DNA of 64,000 bases from Diadema setosum (lineage: Eukaryota > Echinodermata > Echinoidea > Diadematoida > Diadematidae). The notes below the pieces were generated by a model. That model was not told the DNA's origin. It did not search any database and saw only the letters and a program-made list of their open reading frames with translations. Every line of letters starts with the position of its first letter. Within the stretch, counting starts at the first letter, position 1. Shown here piece by piece: positions 11,501 to 21,672 of the stretch. Both the position numbers and the translations under genes were made by a program. The stretch spans positions 9,719,330 through 9,783,329 of the forward strand of contig NC_092702.1 in assembly GCF_964275005.1 (NCBI RefSeq). The letters run 5' to 3'.

Positions 11501-11522
11501 TCTTTTGTCGTTTTATGTTTAA
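8520..11522 (+). CDS. LINE ORF2: AP-like endonuclease + reverse transcriptase
   Basis: 1000 codons. Endonuclease, about residues 52-268: IHYNARSLN (Asn58), GVTETWM (Glu87), IMGDLNLD (Asp/Asn 194-196) and the closing LSDH (residues 259-262). Reverse transcriptase, about 500-780: NYRPISVLP, MDLSKAFDTLSH, GVPQGSILGPLLF, and the catalytic LLFADDTTL (723-726). After it comes the C-terminal region with HRLQKRALRIC and MWNSLPPSLRN, typical of CR1/L2/Jockey elements. It nicks the target and primes reverse transcription from the nick. The length is normal for the superfamily and all key residues are present. Starts 34 bases after ORF1 stops, so ORF2 probably uses reinitiation or an alternative start. 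Confidence 0.9.
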   Translation: MASFCEYLGTDFSVNSDDDENSYSQNYTSDCNYYNFEQFRDSVSINASMNKLSLIHYNARSLNKNFDKLCEDLQVLKFPFSVIGVTETWMSNTSNHFSLQGYNMFQANRIEGRGGGVALYVRENLSVQTLQDVELSIDGVESLFIETTDAIKNKIIIGIVYRKPSSNVGDFIKSFDLVLNTLNAMSKVCFIMGDLNLDLIQYDQNSVIQNYVDMLFSMGYSPLICKPTRVCSNSATLIDNIFTNSSDHHFISGILLSDLSDHYPVFSVSSLATLSPNSKKHSVLSRKITPLSLSSLMGDLSKADWSDILELNANLAYELFLDRFLFILNEHMPLRKRGSVDKRIKKPWITRAILKSIKKKNRLFKLYKLNPNNSNESFYKQYRNRLNSVIRHAKRKYYYDEFHKTKFDSKRMWKFINRTLGKTDSNLPEILVQGNDVICDQVLIANIFNEYFVDVGPNLSRSIDTSDTSMSFSDFLSGNFERSFFFKPVSESEIYDIVHKIDGNKSAGFDNIPASIVKSVITFIIKPIVHICNLSLETGVFPSSMKTAKVIPVFKKGDKNDCNNYRPISVLPVFAKILERIAFDRLYTFLNQNDILCSNQYGFRSHYSTEFAIIDLYDRVLNLINKNKHAIAIFMDLSKAFDTLSHSVLLSKLQYYGVRGIPYQWFHSYLTGRKQYTLYNTYCSNSNSLLCGVPQGSILGPLLFLIYINDIVKCAPFFQFLLFADDTTLVASHSDFSVLIDSINENLNLVYTWLLCNKLSLNVLKTKYVVFRYSQNLSENYDNISLYINDTEIEHCSVVTYLGVTLDQHFAWDFHINHVSSKVSRIIGILQHIRHFVPLRILFMMYNAFILPYIMYCNTVWATAYPSKLCKLHRLQKRALRICSNAEFYAPSMPLFYSLNTLNIYDINRLSICMIMHRYFSNTLPEYLMEMFSLNLDVHNYDTTNRQLSHKSRVTSHSLYKSIRYTGPNMWNSLPPSLRNIQFLNSFKIKYKFHLLSFYV

Positions 11523-11843
11523 CGCAACAATTTATATTCACTCACATTCACACACTCGCTCACGCGCGAACACACATTGAGTTATTCTGTGCTGTACTGT
11601 AGCTATATATTTCTATGTCATACGTTATGGGTGTATCTACCTGTCAAGCCTCCTAGGCTTTTACTGATACATCCTATTTCATTTTTCTTTATTACAATGC
11701 ACTCCGTTTGTTCTATTGTATTTGTTCGCTGATAGTATTTTTACCATTTTAACCTGTACATATTGTGTATATATGCATGATTGTTATTTTTCCAATCTTT
11801 TTATCCGAAGAATGAAATAAACGAATGAATGAATGAATGAAAT

Positions 11844-12360
11844 GATGTGATATGTGTGTGTTGTGACTTTAGAATTTGCTGGCTTGTGATAAGTGATAAC
11901 TACAGTTAGCGTCCGGATTCTGGAGGCTGGCTGAAAACTGGGGGTTTTACCTGAGAACCCCACGGCAATTGTGCACTTTACGGCCCTTTATTATCGGTAC
12001 CTCATTCCTCATACGACAAGGTGATATCCCATGAACCACTGCACCCTGAGCAGCTGGTGCATGGTGAGCTTCTCTTGCTGTATGGAATGCCGTTTGACAA
12101 GTGATAAGGTCACTACAAGCCTGCCTCACTCACTGCGCTTCTAAACTGTAGCTGCGTAGCTGACACATCGAACACTGTGCAATTGCCATATCACGTGTCT
12201 CTTTGCTCTCTGATGCAGGCTTATCAAGCTTTACATTTGTAATGTTACATTGCAAAAATTGCCATGATCATGGCGTAGTGTAGCATGGTGTAGAGGATAA
12301 ACACAACAAACTGACAAATCAGGTAGATTTTGGATTTTTTTTTCATTATTTCACACAATA
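11844..12360. other. LINE 3' flank, no gene
   Basis: Contains GCGTCCGGATTCTGG at 11909-11923, the inverted counterpart of CCAGAATTCGGACGC at 6952-6966 on the other side of the LINE. No coding feature is supported. Confidence 0.4.
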
Positions 12361-12700
12361 ATTACCTCCGCCAAGGGAGGAGGTTATGTTTTCATTACCA
12401 TTGGTTTGCTTGTTTGTTTGTCCGTGTGCAAAATAACGCAAAAAGTAGTTAACAGATTCTGATGAAACTTACAGGAAAGGTTGAGAATGACTCAAGTAAC
12501 AAATGGTTCAATTTTGATGGTGATCCAAGAATTATGGGGGAATTTATGAAGGATTTTTTATATTTTGACAGGTAGGGTCAATGAACTTGGGAGTTCAAGC
12601 TGCGCATTTTTGAAGTTTTCAAATGCGCTCTAAAGTGCGTGCTCTAGTTTCTGCTAGGGCGAGGCACGCCGCGCAACTGAGCTGAGTGAAGGTTTATGAC
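12361..12700 (+). repeat. Fragment of a hairpin-started dispersed repeat
   Basis: Begins ATTACCTCCGCCAAGGGAGG, whose ACCTCC/GGAGGT arms fold into a terminal hairpin, then GTTTGCTTGTTTGTTTGTCC and sequence resembling a common marine-invertebrate repeat. The right end was not identified. Confidence 0.45.
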
Positions 12701-12766
12701 GTAACAAAGGCTTCTATATTGGGAAATCGGGCGATTTTTCAGCATGTACAATTGTATACCTATGCC

Positions 12767-13489
12767 TAGCCTGACCAGACCGCTGTGCGAAGAACAGCAG
12801 TCTGACATCTACTAGACAAGTCTAGTGTTTTACGTTGTAACAGTATACGACCATCGCTTTTGAAGGTAAAATCGCATTAAAATGTCTTTTATTTTGTTTG
12901 ATTTTACCAATAAGATGATTTTTACCACTCACCTACATCGTATTTTGCTGATGGTTGAGTTGAATTTGGTGTTTTGTTGGTATCCAGACCTTATTGTTGA
13001 ATTTTTCTAAGTAGATCGTGCGATGGTAGCATTTTATGTACGCCCGTGCGTTTTGTGTTACGTAAAGCTTGTCGTCTGCTACGTTTTCCGCGCGTGCTGC
13101 TCTCATGATTTGACCTTTGCATGGGTCGCTTCCGCTCCGACAAGGTCATGAACTTTTCTGACTCGCTACGTTGCAGATATATACGCCATTCAAATAACAC
13201 GCAAAAGATGAGGAGTGAAGCAATACGGACGCTTACACTAAGTTACAGACCTGATTTTAATCACGGATTTCGGTGGGTTTTTGACGTAATTAAAAAAAAA
13301 ATCGCATACCGATAATTGAATGAATATCATAGACTATGGGGATTCCTTATATCTTAGTTTTCTACAATTAATAAAGATATTCTAGAAGGAAACGTACACC
13401 CACCGCTGAAAATGACAACGTATACGAATAGGGTAGACGTGCAGCCGCTGTCGCAAAGCGACAGCGGCTGTAGCTGCGTGTAGTTAACC
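12767..13489 (-). mobile_element. Divergent hairpin-ended MULE-like element
   Basis: The left end TAGCCTGACCAGACCGCTGT corresponds to the reverse complement of the right end of the 15613 copy. The right end carries a perfect 13-bp stem with a three-base loop (13442-13454/13458-13470), then GCTGCGTGTAGTTA. Both ends therefore fold into hairpins, as in the better-preserved copies. The inside is unlike them and non-coding. Confidence 0.6.
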
Positions 13490-13640
13490 TATGCCATGCC
13501 AGGCCATGATGGGTGGAAATCACTGATCTCTATGGATGAGCCCAAAGAGCTTTTCCCCAGTGGTGGAGAGGAGAAAAATCTCTTTGGGAAGAGCAAGATC
13601 ATCTGTGCCTGTGGAAAGTAGCTGCTTGGCGGAGGTCTGG

Positions 13641-13806
13641 GAAAGACTTCCTTTTGAGACAGCCACCCCAATCACAATATTCACCATGTTCACTAGTACT
13701 AAATAAGTGCATATCTATACAACTCTACCTAGCCTAACCTTGCTTGCGATACACACGCATGCACGCACTTACTTTTGGGTGGCTGTCTCAAAAGGAACTC
13801 TTGCCG
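13641..13806. repeat. Inverted repeat
   Basis: CTTCCTTTTGAGACAGCCAC near 13647-13668 is repeated in inverse near 13777-13802 (GGTGGCTGTCTCAAAAGGAA), with a spacer of about 105 bp. MITE-like remnant. Confidence 0.6.
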
Positions 13807-14916
13807 CGCCGAGGTCTGCACTCTTTAGTCTCAGCTCAGAGGAGAGTGCTTTTCTAATAGTAATTTCTCTTTTGTTTCTCGAATGTCGTTTTCACGCCCC
13901 CCTTTTTCCAAGATAAAGATGTCAACATGTTAAACACAAAAATACTCTATGACGATGTATATACTTGTAACACTCTCGCATGAGGAAAAGCTGATTAAAA
14001 GTGTTGATGATATGAATCACATAACGATGCAATGTCTAAAATCTGACAGGTTATCATCCGATCACATTACCTACACAAAATAGGATAACATGGGACTATA
14101 AAGAATCTCGGTCTATAACTGTCCTCGATAGTATACTATATGGGCAAGTGCTTATGTTCGAGCCATCAAACTCAGCCGCACCTAGCAGAATATAATATGA
14201 AATGAGCTCATGTATTTCATACAATGTCAACAACACAAATACACTTCGGGATCAAAATTTACTCACGATGCCGTGATTTCCCTCGAACGCAGATAGCAGT
14301 CACTTATTGCACGCCACTACTGCACTGTCGACACAACATAGAAAAACCACACACGTGTGTCTATGTGGTGTATGACCAACTACACAGCACTGAACCGAAA
14401 TGAAATGAGGTTGGGAATTGTCTGTGCTTGTAAATTTTTAATCGATTCTTCATCATGTTGAAATTATCGATTACAAATTGGCAATAGACCTTTAAATCAA
14501 AACATTATTCATCTTACTTGACAATACTACACTATCAAATAGGCAAAAATAAGTAAAAAATACAAAAAAGATCATGGTATATAAAATTTAAATTAGATTC
14601 ATGATGTTTTAAATTTCTAAACCATTTAAACATTCACGTACGTACATACGATGTTGCCAATTTAATAACTTGCTGTCTTTCCGAAAGTGTACCGGCGAAA
14701 AGAGGTGAGACAAAGTCAAAGAAAATATGTTAATTACAGACCTTACTAATTCTTTGTTGCTAGAATAACTGAGTATAGATATTCTTGTGATATGTCTGGC
14801 ACCAGTGTTGTGAATTATGGCTTGTCAACATGCCTGAGATGTGGCTAAATCGTGATATCGGTCCCCTCTTGCTCTGCGTGTGCGTCTTCACTATGTGCAA
14901 AGTCTATGGAAGTGGA
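13807..14916. other. No feature recognised
   Basis: AT-rich sequence with no coding exon, RNA gene or paired repeat ends that I can support. Confidence 0.35.
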
Positions 14917-14972
14917 TAGCCTGACCAGACCGCTTCGTTTCGCGACAGCGACTGTGCTGCGTGTACTATGGA
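14917..14972 (-). mobile_element. Short remnant of the hairpin-ended family
   Basis: TAGCCTGACCAGACCGCTTC followed closely by GCGACAGCGACTGTGCTGCG: the two family ends brought together by deletion of the middle. Confidence 0.55.
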
Positions 14973-15323
14973 GGTGGATAGCATGATAGCAGTCGCCACC
15001 ACCACCGACCGCGCGCCGCGGCTATGCCTATGACGAAATAATACTGCAGTAGGCCTGGCGCCTAGGCCTAGGCGGATCCTAGGCCCTAGGCCTAATCAAT
15101 GGCGTCGCGGTGATAGTGGGGACCAGGATAATGCCTGAGTTGACCGAAAGATCGGTCTGTATCTGGTTGTCGCGGAAATGTTCCGCGGAGACTGCGTCTG
15201 GCTTCACGGATCCCCTCCTGACTAGTAATAAATTTAGTAGTAGTTTTTATATATATTTTACATACCGAAGTCTAACTACACGTATTGACCGATTCGGGTT
15301 CGTTGAGGGCAGCAGACATTTTA

Positions 15324-15583
15324 TGGCAATGGGCGCAGCCATGAGCTCAAATTGCGGTGTCTCAGCCGACCCCCCCTGCTCTCCCCCACCCCACGGGCAA
15401 CATGTTTATCGCGCACTTGTAACAAAGGTTCGCGCACTAAGCAAGCATTCGCGCACTCAGTACGAGACGCCCATTGGCTAAAACAACCATGCATCAGTTT
15501 CTCATTAAGCGCGCGTGAGAGGGGTGGGGAGAGAGAAGGGGGGGTCGGCTGAGACACCGCAGTAATGGCGCTGCCCATGCCAA
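15324..15583. mobile_element. MITE with inverted ends of about 55 bp
   Basis: The left end (TGGCAATGGGCGCAGCC...) and right end (..GGCGCTGCCCATGCCA) are inverted copies that continue inward through GCGGTGTCTCAGCCGACCCC. The core is GC-rich and contains repeated TTCGCGCACT. Non-coding. Confidence 0.7.
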
Positions 15584-15612
15584 AAATACACATAACGCGT
15601 CACAGAATCGGT

Positions 15613-16327
15613 CAATACACAGCCCAGTCGCCGCTGTACATACGTAGCGCGACAGGGCTGTACCAACGAAGCTCCAAACACGAAGAGGGTCCAACGATCG
15701 CATGCGATCGGATTGAATTTTGATACTTTAGATCATTTTTTTGTCACTTCAAACTCATCTGACGAACAAAATGATAATGAGACTTCATATCTATGCTATG
15801 AATATTGAAATTTAGATTTAATAACTTACCTAAAATGATGGTTATATGCAGCATGTGTGAACGGTTCACGAACGGTACATCGTCTTTCACGCCAGGCCAT
15901 TTCCAATATCCGGGAGGTCACGTGATCTGAATGCCCTTTCAAAAGGTCGCGCTGTCGACCGTGCTGCTACACCAACACTCAAGCAGCGCACATCGCACGC
16001 ACGCAAAAGATTTCCGCAGAGATCAAGGCGCCATTTTGAATTCTGCAACAATGAACCCTGACGGTGTTAGGGAATCCGCCAGAAAGTATCATTTTTTGGT
16101 TCCATGGACTTATCACGAGGGCTCTCAATGGACTTATGAACCTTCTGTAAAAGAAGCATGCACTTAGCTGGTGAGTAACGTTTGGTAACGTGTACATTGT
16201 TTATAAAGAACGTATGAATTTTCATAAGTTTTGTAGTTGTGTGGTTGTGGTTCCCCACTTTGTAGGTGCCCGCTCGTTGGTCAGACGCTGTATTCGCGTA
16301 GCATATTAACAGCGTCTGGTCGGGCTA
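15613..16327 (+). mobile_element. Hairpin-ended MULE-like element, full copy 1
   Basis: About 98% identical to the copy at 43163-43873 by eye. The left end holds CAGCCCAGTCGC..GCGACAGGGCTG (hairpin); the right end holds CAGACGCTGT..ACAGCGTCTG (perfect 10-bp stem) and stops at GGTCGGGCTA. No transposase frame. No matching target duplication was seen at this copy. Confidence 0.75.
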
Positions 16328-16603
16328 ACCGAAGTCATTTGATGCCAGCTCCTGTACTGTGTGGATGCGCTGCCAGCGGTCGCGCACAGATCAAACGTTA
16401 CGATAAACCAAATTTCAGACAGCTTTTTTACATTCAAACAAGTTTGACATGACATGATCATGACAGTTGACACAATCATTATGCAGCAATATTTGGGGTA
16501 AATTTCTCACATTGTGCAATCAAAATAGGTCTACTCACAGAAATAATGCAGAAATTTTATGATTATCCATATCGCAACATCGCCGTTCGCTAGCTGTAAC
16601 TTA

Positions 16604-18665
16604 TGCACTTGTCAATTGTAGTCCCGGCCCATGGGTACCCGGGGATGGCCGGGACTTGTATCCCACTTGCAATTTTGGGATGTTACACCACCCGGCCAAG
16701 TCCCGGCCAGGTCGGCAAAATTTTCACGGAAATCCCCCGCTAATCTCCGGCCAATTCCCCGACAGTCCGGGCAATATTTGTGCAGAAATCCCCGGCCAAA
16801 TCCCCGACAAGTCGGGCATATTTGCATAGAAATCCCCGGCCAAGTCCCGACCCTCAAGGCCCGGTCACACTGCCCAAAAGTCGCGTAAGTTTGCATGAAT
16901 CACGCAAGAAATTTGGTTGTGCATGCTTGTCCGTTGAGAATTTTCGCTTATTTACGCGATGAAAATCACCGATGAATTGCGCAAGAGCTACGGAAATATC
17001 ACTAAAAAATCACTAAACCAGGCACTTTCAGCGCAGGCAAGCAATAAGGCCCCAAATAGGGCGAATTCGTGATTGTGCGTGACGACTGAGGTCCACGGAA
17101 AATTGCGCATAATCTGGGCTTTATCACAATGAATTGCGTATGAATCACGCATGATTCGCACATGAACGTGATAGCGGCAACATTTTTGCAAACGATCACT
17201 GATATTCCACGCATATTTCGCGCATTTTTCGCGTAAGAACAACGCAAACTGCGCAAAAATTACATAAAACAGCGCAATACTGCATAAACTTTTAGTTTTA
17301 CGTGAAGCTGAGTTTTTTCTTGCTCAAAAACCTGGCCTTTGAGGACCCGTCACACTGCCCAAAAGTCGCGTAAACGCATGAATCCCGAAAGAAATTCGAG
17401 CCTTATTTATGTGATACATGCGCATTTCATGAGTTTGTCTACAACGTGGAACCTTCGTAGTTGTCAGCCGATGTTCGCCGGATCGGCGCTTTACGCAATT
17501 CCGGGTTTTGAGGAGCTCAAAACTCGGCATCGCGTAAAAGTTTACGCATTATTGCGCTGTTTTACGTAATTTTTGCGTAGTTTGCGTGGTTCTTACGCAA
17601 AGAATGCGCGAAATATGCGTGGAATATCAGCGATTGTTCGCGAAAATGTTGCGCTATTGCGTTCACCAATGACTGTCCGCTGACAATTAGCAGACATGAA
17701 TAATGACGCATGTTTCGAGCTTGTAACACCTACGTATCACTGAAAATCACTGAAAGAAAGATATTGGCGTAGGCCTATGTATCTCTAACAGAACACGAAA
17801 ATAAGCGCATGTATAAATTACGAAATGCTGATCGATAAATCACTAATGTATCACTAACAACTCACGTATGATTGCGGCGCTTTATTTTTGCGTGTTCTTT
17901 CCGTAGTTCTTGCGCTATTCATCGGTGATTTTTCAATGTGTAAATCAGCGAAAATGGTCAAATTCTCGACGGACAAGCACGCAAAACCAAATTTCTTACG
18001 TGATTTATATGCGATCACGCAACTTTTGGGCAGTGTGACCGAGCCCGCATGGAATCGCGTAAAGCGCAGATCCGGCGCACATATGCGCGGACAATACGAT
18101 CGAAGGTTCCACGTCAGAAAAATGCATGAAATGCGCAAATCGCGCATGTTTCGCGCTAGGCTCTATTTTCTTACGTGATTCATGCGTTTACGCGACTTTG
18201 GGCAATGTTACCGAGTCCTCAATAGCGGGGAATTGCTAGTCAAGCGAAATAATTTATGGTCACATTACCGTACTGGAAATGGTACAAGTCATGGTCAACT
18301 CTCAAGCAAAATCTGGCTCAGTCCCGGCCAAAATTCCAACCCCAAATGCCTGCCATTTGGTTGGAGCGAATTTCCCTCGACAAGCCCCGGTTTATTCCCC
18401 ACCCACCGGGGCAAAATGAGTGAATCTCCCCCGACAAAGCCCGGTCCATTCCCGACCCACCGGGGCAAATAAATTGAATTTCCCCCGACAACACCCCGGT
18501 ACATCCCCGGCCCACCGGGGCAAATTAAGTGAATTTCCCCCTACAAAGCCCGGTCTATTCCCGACCCACCCGGGCGAAAAAAATGCTGAAATCCCCGCCC
18601 AACTTGGTTGCAAGTCCCGGCCATCCCCGGGTACCCATGGGCCGGGACTACAATTGACAAGTGCA
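16604..18665. mobile_element. 2.06-kb element with perfect 55-bp terminal inverted repeats
   Basis: Bases 16604-16658 and 18611-18665 are exact reverse complements (outer end TGCACTTGTCAATTGTAGTC). Next to each end lie tandem units of about 62-66 bp rich in CCCCGGCCAA and CCCGACCCACCGGGGC. Between them are segments of a second family. Flanks TAACTTA/TTACTTA are a possible imperfect target duplication. No transposase is encoded. The perfect ends suggest recent movement or conversion. Confidence 0.85.
16857..18220. repeat. Interleaved inverted repeats A-B-A'-B'
   Basis: GGTCACACTGCCCAAAAGTC-type ends occur at 16862 and 17348 in plus sense, and at about 18020-18042 and 18190-18215 in minus sense. 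Segment A (16857-17330) matches A' (about 17700-18045) in inverse, and B (17337-17690) matches B' (18046-18220) in inverse, so the pairs interleave rather than nest. The sequence is rich in GCGTAA/TTACGC. Short open frames here arise from the repeats. Confidence 0.65.
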
Positions 18666-18690
18666 TTACTTAGTGTAAGTCGCCATTTTG

Positions 18691-18775
18691 AATCTGTTAG
18701 CCAATCACATGCGAGGTATGTGTTTTAATAAAAAAACACGTAGAAACTACCTCGCATGTGATTGGCTCACGGATT
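18691..18775. repeat. Short palindromic MITE
   Basis: GCCAATCACATGCGAGGTA (18700-18718) and its exact complement (18748-18766) form a 19-bp perfect stem. Similarity continues outward for about nine more bases. Confidence 0.8.
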
Positions 18776-19977
18776 CATATGTTTCTGCAGTTTGAACGTG
18801 ACGACGCGACGGGCTGGTTGATGTGTGTTTTACGTTGAAAATTCTACCAAAATGTTGGATTATTCATTAATCTGGTGAGTGTAGTGCATTCTTGAAATGT
18901 TGATTTTGCTATACAACTACAAGCTTAAATTTGCCGACCTAGGGCCGTGAATTAGACGCAATCAAGAAGGGTGAGGTACCTCACCCAATTTTCCGTAGAG
19001 ACAGTGGTTAAGACCATCCACACAGCGATGTGTACTTTTAACTTCCGTCTGTCTACAGAGGTGAGCGATAACGTCAAAAATAAAAGACTCCTCTGGACAG
19101 ATGGATCTTTCTGTCTAATGCCTGAGTTGAGATCGGTCTGAGGAAAGTGAGGTGCTCGAATACCGTCACCCTGCTTAAAGTTGTTACAAGGGGACTGAAC
19201 AGAAATTTTAGCCCGACCAGACGGCAGACGCTGTTAATACGCTGAGTTACAGCGACTGGCTACTGTACTGGGCTGTGTATAGTTAAATTTACAGAAATTT
19301 ATGCCTGGGAGTGTGTTCAGTACACTTGAAATAGCTAGATTCTAGGGTGTCTGGAGCATTTTTGTAAATTTTGAAATTCTCGGATTCTCTGAAAAACGAA
19401 TGTGAACTATTTTATATGAAAGAGAATTAGATCTTAAAGGTAGGGGATACCTTTTACAGACCTCCCAAAATGCAGCAAAACATTAAATATGAACCTCAGG
19501 GGACTTGTTTAGGCCACTGCTGAGAAATTTGGAAGTCAACAGTTATCTACAATTTGAATAATGCACAAAACTCAACTACTCAGTAGTTCTGTGTGTCAGC
19601 CACACTTAAGCCTTTTTGTTGCAGTCTTCTGTATTTTTTTAAATCTATAAACACAAATCTAAAAGTATAAGAGCTGATGTAATAACATATAGAGTGTGTG
19701 GCAAGAATGTATATAGAAATGTTTGTAAGTTTTGATGAACTTTCTTCACAAAATATACATGATGGACACACATGCAGTGCATGGGTCTGCAAAGGTAGCC
19801 TAGTAATGTACTGGAATTTACAGTGAGCCCCGAAAAAAATTCAATTCAAAATCTAACGGTCAATAAAAATGTACTAAATGTTACCTTCCACTTTCAATAC
19901 TTTATGGGAGTTTCTAAAATGATACTCTCTTCAACATACCACTGTATTTATACAACTCTTCATTTAAAGGACAAGTT
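18776..19977. other. Non-coding, includes two repeat remnants
   Basis: Contains a repeat shared with 15125-15215 and 40905-41130 (about 19030-19150: GATAACGTCAAAAATAAAAG, GATCTTTCTGTCTA) and the MULE-like remnant listed separately. No exon was recognised. Confidence 0.45.
19208..19287 (-). mobile_element. Remnant of the hairpin-ended family
   Basis: TAGCCCGACCAGACGGCAGA ... GGGCTGTGTATAGTTA: both family ends in minus orientation with the interior lost. AAATTT-type sequence occurs on both flanks. Confidence 0.65.
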
Positions 19978-20526
19978 CACCTTCATTAACATAAGGATTG
20001 AGAGAATGTAGCAATGTTAGTAGAACACATCACTGAAAGTTTGAGGAAAATCGGACATTCCGTTCAAAAGTTATGAATTTTTGAAGTTTTTGTGCAGTCA
20101 CCGCTGGATGAGAAGACTACTGCAGTGTATGATGTCACATGCGTACAACAATATAAGGAAAATATAAAGAGAATTTCACAAAATTTCATCTTTTGAAAAA
20201 AGTACACATTCCCTTGACTCGTTACTGACATATGTTATGGGTAATATTATTCCCATTGCCTTTAGAAAGAGGCAAGTCAAGTGCTCTTTTATTATGCGAA
20301 AAAAGTGAAAATATGTTGAATTTTCTTTACATTTTCTTTATACTGTTGTACTCATATGACATCACGAGCCTTAGTAGTCTCCTCATCCAGAGGTTCCAAC
20401 ATAGAAGTTTTAAAAATTCATAACTTTTGCATCGATTGTCCAATTTTCCTCAAACTTTCACTGATGTGTTCTACTAATATTGCTGCATTCTCTTAATCCT
20501 TATGTTAATGAAGGTGAACTTGTCCT
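19978..20526. mobile_element. TTAA-flanked palindromic MITE
   Basis: The ends AGGACAAGTTCACCTTCATT and their inverted copy extend over about 45 bp. TTAA directly abuts both ends (19974-19977, 20527-20530), the duplication used by piggyBac and Kolobok transposons. Most of the element is one long imperfect palindrome. Related to the element at 28144-29137. Confidence 0.8.
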
Positions 20527-20530
20527 TTAA

Positions 20531-21348
20531 GGCATGCAAATGGGATTCCCTACCTTTAAGACATATTTCAAATTTCATGGCGAAATGATGTTTCTATCTC
20601 GAGAAATTTAACTTTCAAATGACAGCAATACATCATTACCCCCTTTTTTGACGAGCACACTCGAAAATGTGTCCAAATCGTTACGCTGAAAAGATACATT
20701 CGCGAGTGGATCTCAAGCGATCGGATAATGAGCATACAGCGGTTAGAAAATACGCGTAACAAGCGCAGAAGCCTCACCCCCACAATGTCGTCACACCGCA
20801 TGTGATGTTTGTGTATGTATGTGTGTGTGTACGTGCTCGCTACCCTTTTAATACATACCACACGGCGCAGTTTTACATGCAGAGCACAGATGCAGACCCA
20901 CGCAACCCAACGCAACCCCATCATCGCGATTGTGATAGCTAGCGCGAAAGCATGTGTGCTGAAACTTGTGAGCTCTGTTTGCCAGCATGCAAGCGAAGAT
21001 GATATGCGCCAGCCGACCATGCCTAAAAGCGCAAGCAGTGCTGCCTGCAGCAGCTAACCTCGCCATCGCGCGTGTGCCAGTTTCAATACATTTATGTCGC
21101 AGTCTAATCTCGCCAGCACCGGTTGCAGCCACTTGCGTGAAAATGATGCCAAATTACTACCATTCATTTAAGCATTTTTCACAAAAGAGCCTAGGCTATA
21201 GCAATCTTTTGAAAATAACCTCGATTTGAAGTCCAGTAACAAATATCGGTATTCGTGTCTACTCGATCGTACTCACAGTTTCCTGTTCAATTGTGTTTTC
21301 CACGCGTAGGCCTGCGGAAGGAATTGACTGATCATCTGTATGAGCTGT
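20531..21348. other. CpG-richer stretch, no exon recognised
   Basis: Between 20690 and 21130 CpG and GCGC are denser than in the neighbourhood, with GCGCAAGC-like motifs and a GT-repeat near 20815-20830. It could be promoter-like, but no transcript structure can be supported. Confidence 0.3.
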
Positions 21349-21672
21349 GGCTCTACGTACAACTTGTTTGTTTGCGTGGTTAACTCATGTGATAACTGCA
21401 ATTCCACATCGATTGTCTGAGAAAAGAGAGTCGATGTTATCAATAGTGTTTTGTTTGTGACTGTGATTGTATGTATAGAGTCTACACGAAGGCACATGAC
21501 ATTTAGCATTGGCTCTACGTACAACTTGTTTGTTTGCGTGGTTAACTCATGTGATAACTGCAATTCCACATCGATTGTCTGAGAAAAGAGAGTCAATGTT
21601 ATCAATAGTGTTTTGTTTGTGACTGTGATTGTATGTATAGAGTCTACACGAAGGCACATGACATTTAGCATT
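21349..21672. repeat. Two tandem 162-bp units
   Basis: GGCTCTACGTACAACTTG starts at 21349 and again at 21511. The two units differ at one position that I noticed (GTCGATGTT/GTCAATGTT). 162 is a multiple of three, so the 239-codon minus frame (21273-21992) stays open across both. That frame resembles nothing I know and is probably incidental. Confidence 0.85.

Larger units (their letters stand above)
6970..11843 (+). mobile_element. Full-length LINE, Jockey superfamily (CR1/L2/Crack-like)
   Basis: A two-ORF non-LTR retrotransposon: 5' region (about 6970-7552), ORF1 (7553-8485), a 34-bp spacer, ORF2 (8520-11522), a 3' UTR of about 320 bp, and a short tandem tail of GAAT units (11822-11841) rather than poly(A), as in CR1/L2-type elements. 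Both ORFs are uninterrupted, so the copy is young and possibly active. The 5' boundary is an estimate and no target-site duplication was identified. It sits between PDCD11 and ATP5MK in plus orientation. Confidence 0.85.

Noticed and set aside
15110-15703. Overlapping frames on both strands, 66-123 codons
   Set aside because: They fall in a GC-rich MITE with inverted ends; the frames mirror each other because of the inverted repeat.
16612-18728. Many frames of 60-102 codons, Gly/Pro/Arg-rich
   Set aside because: Translations of CCGG-rich tandem units and GCGTAA-rich repeats inside the 16604-18665 element.
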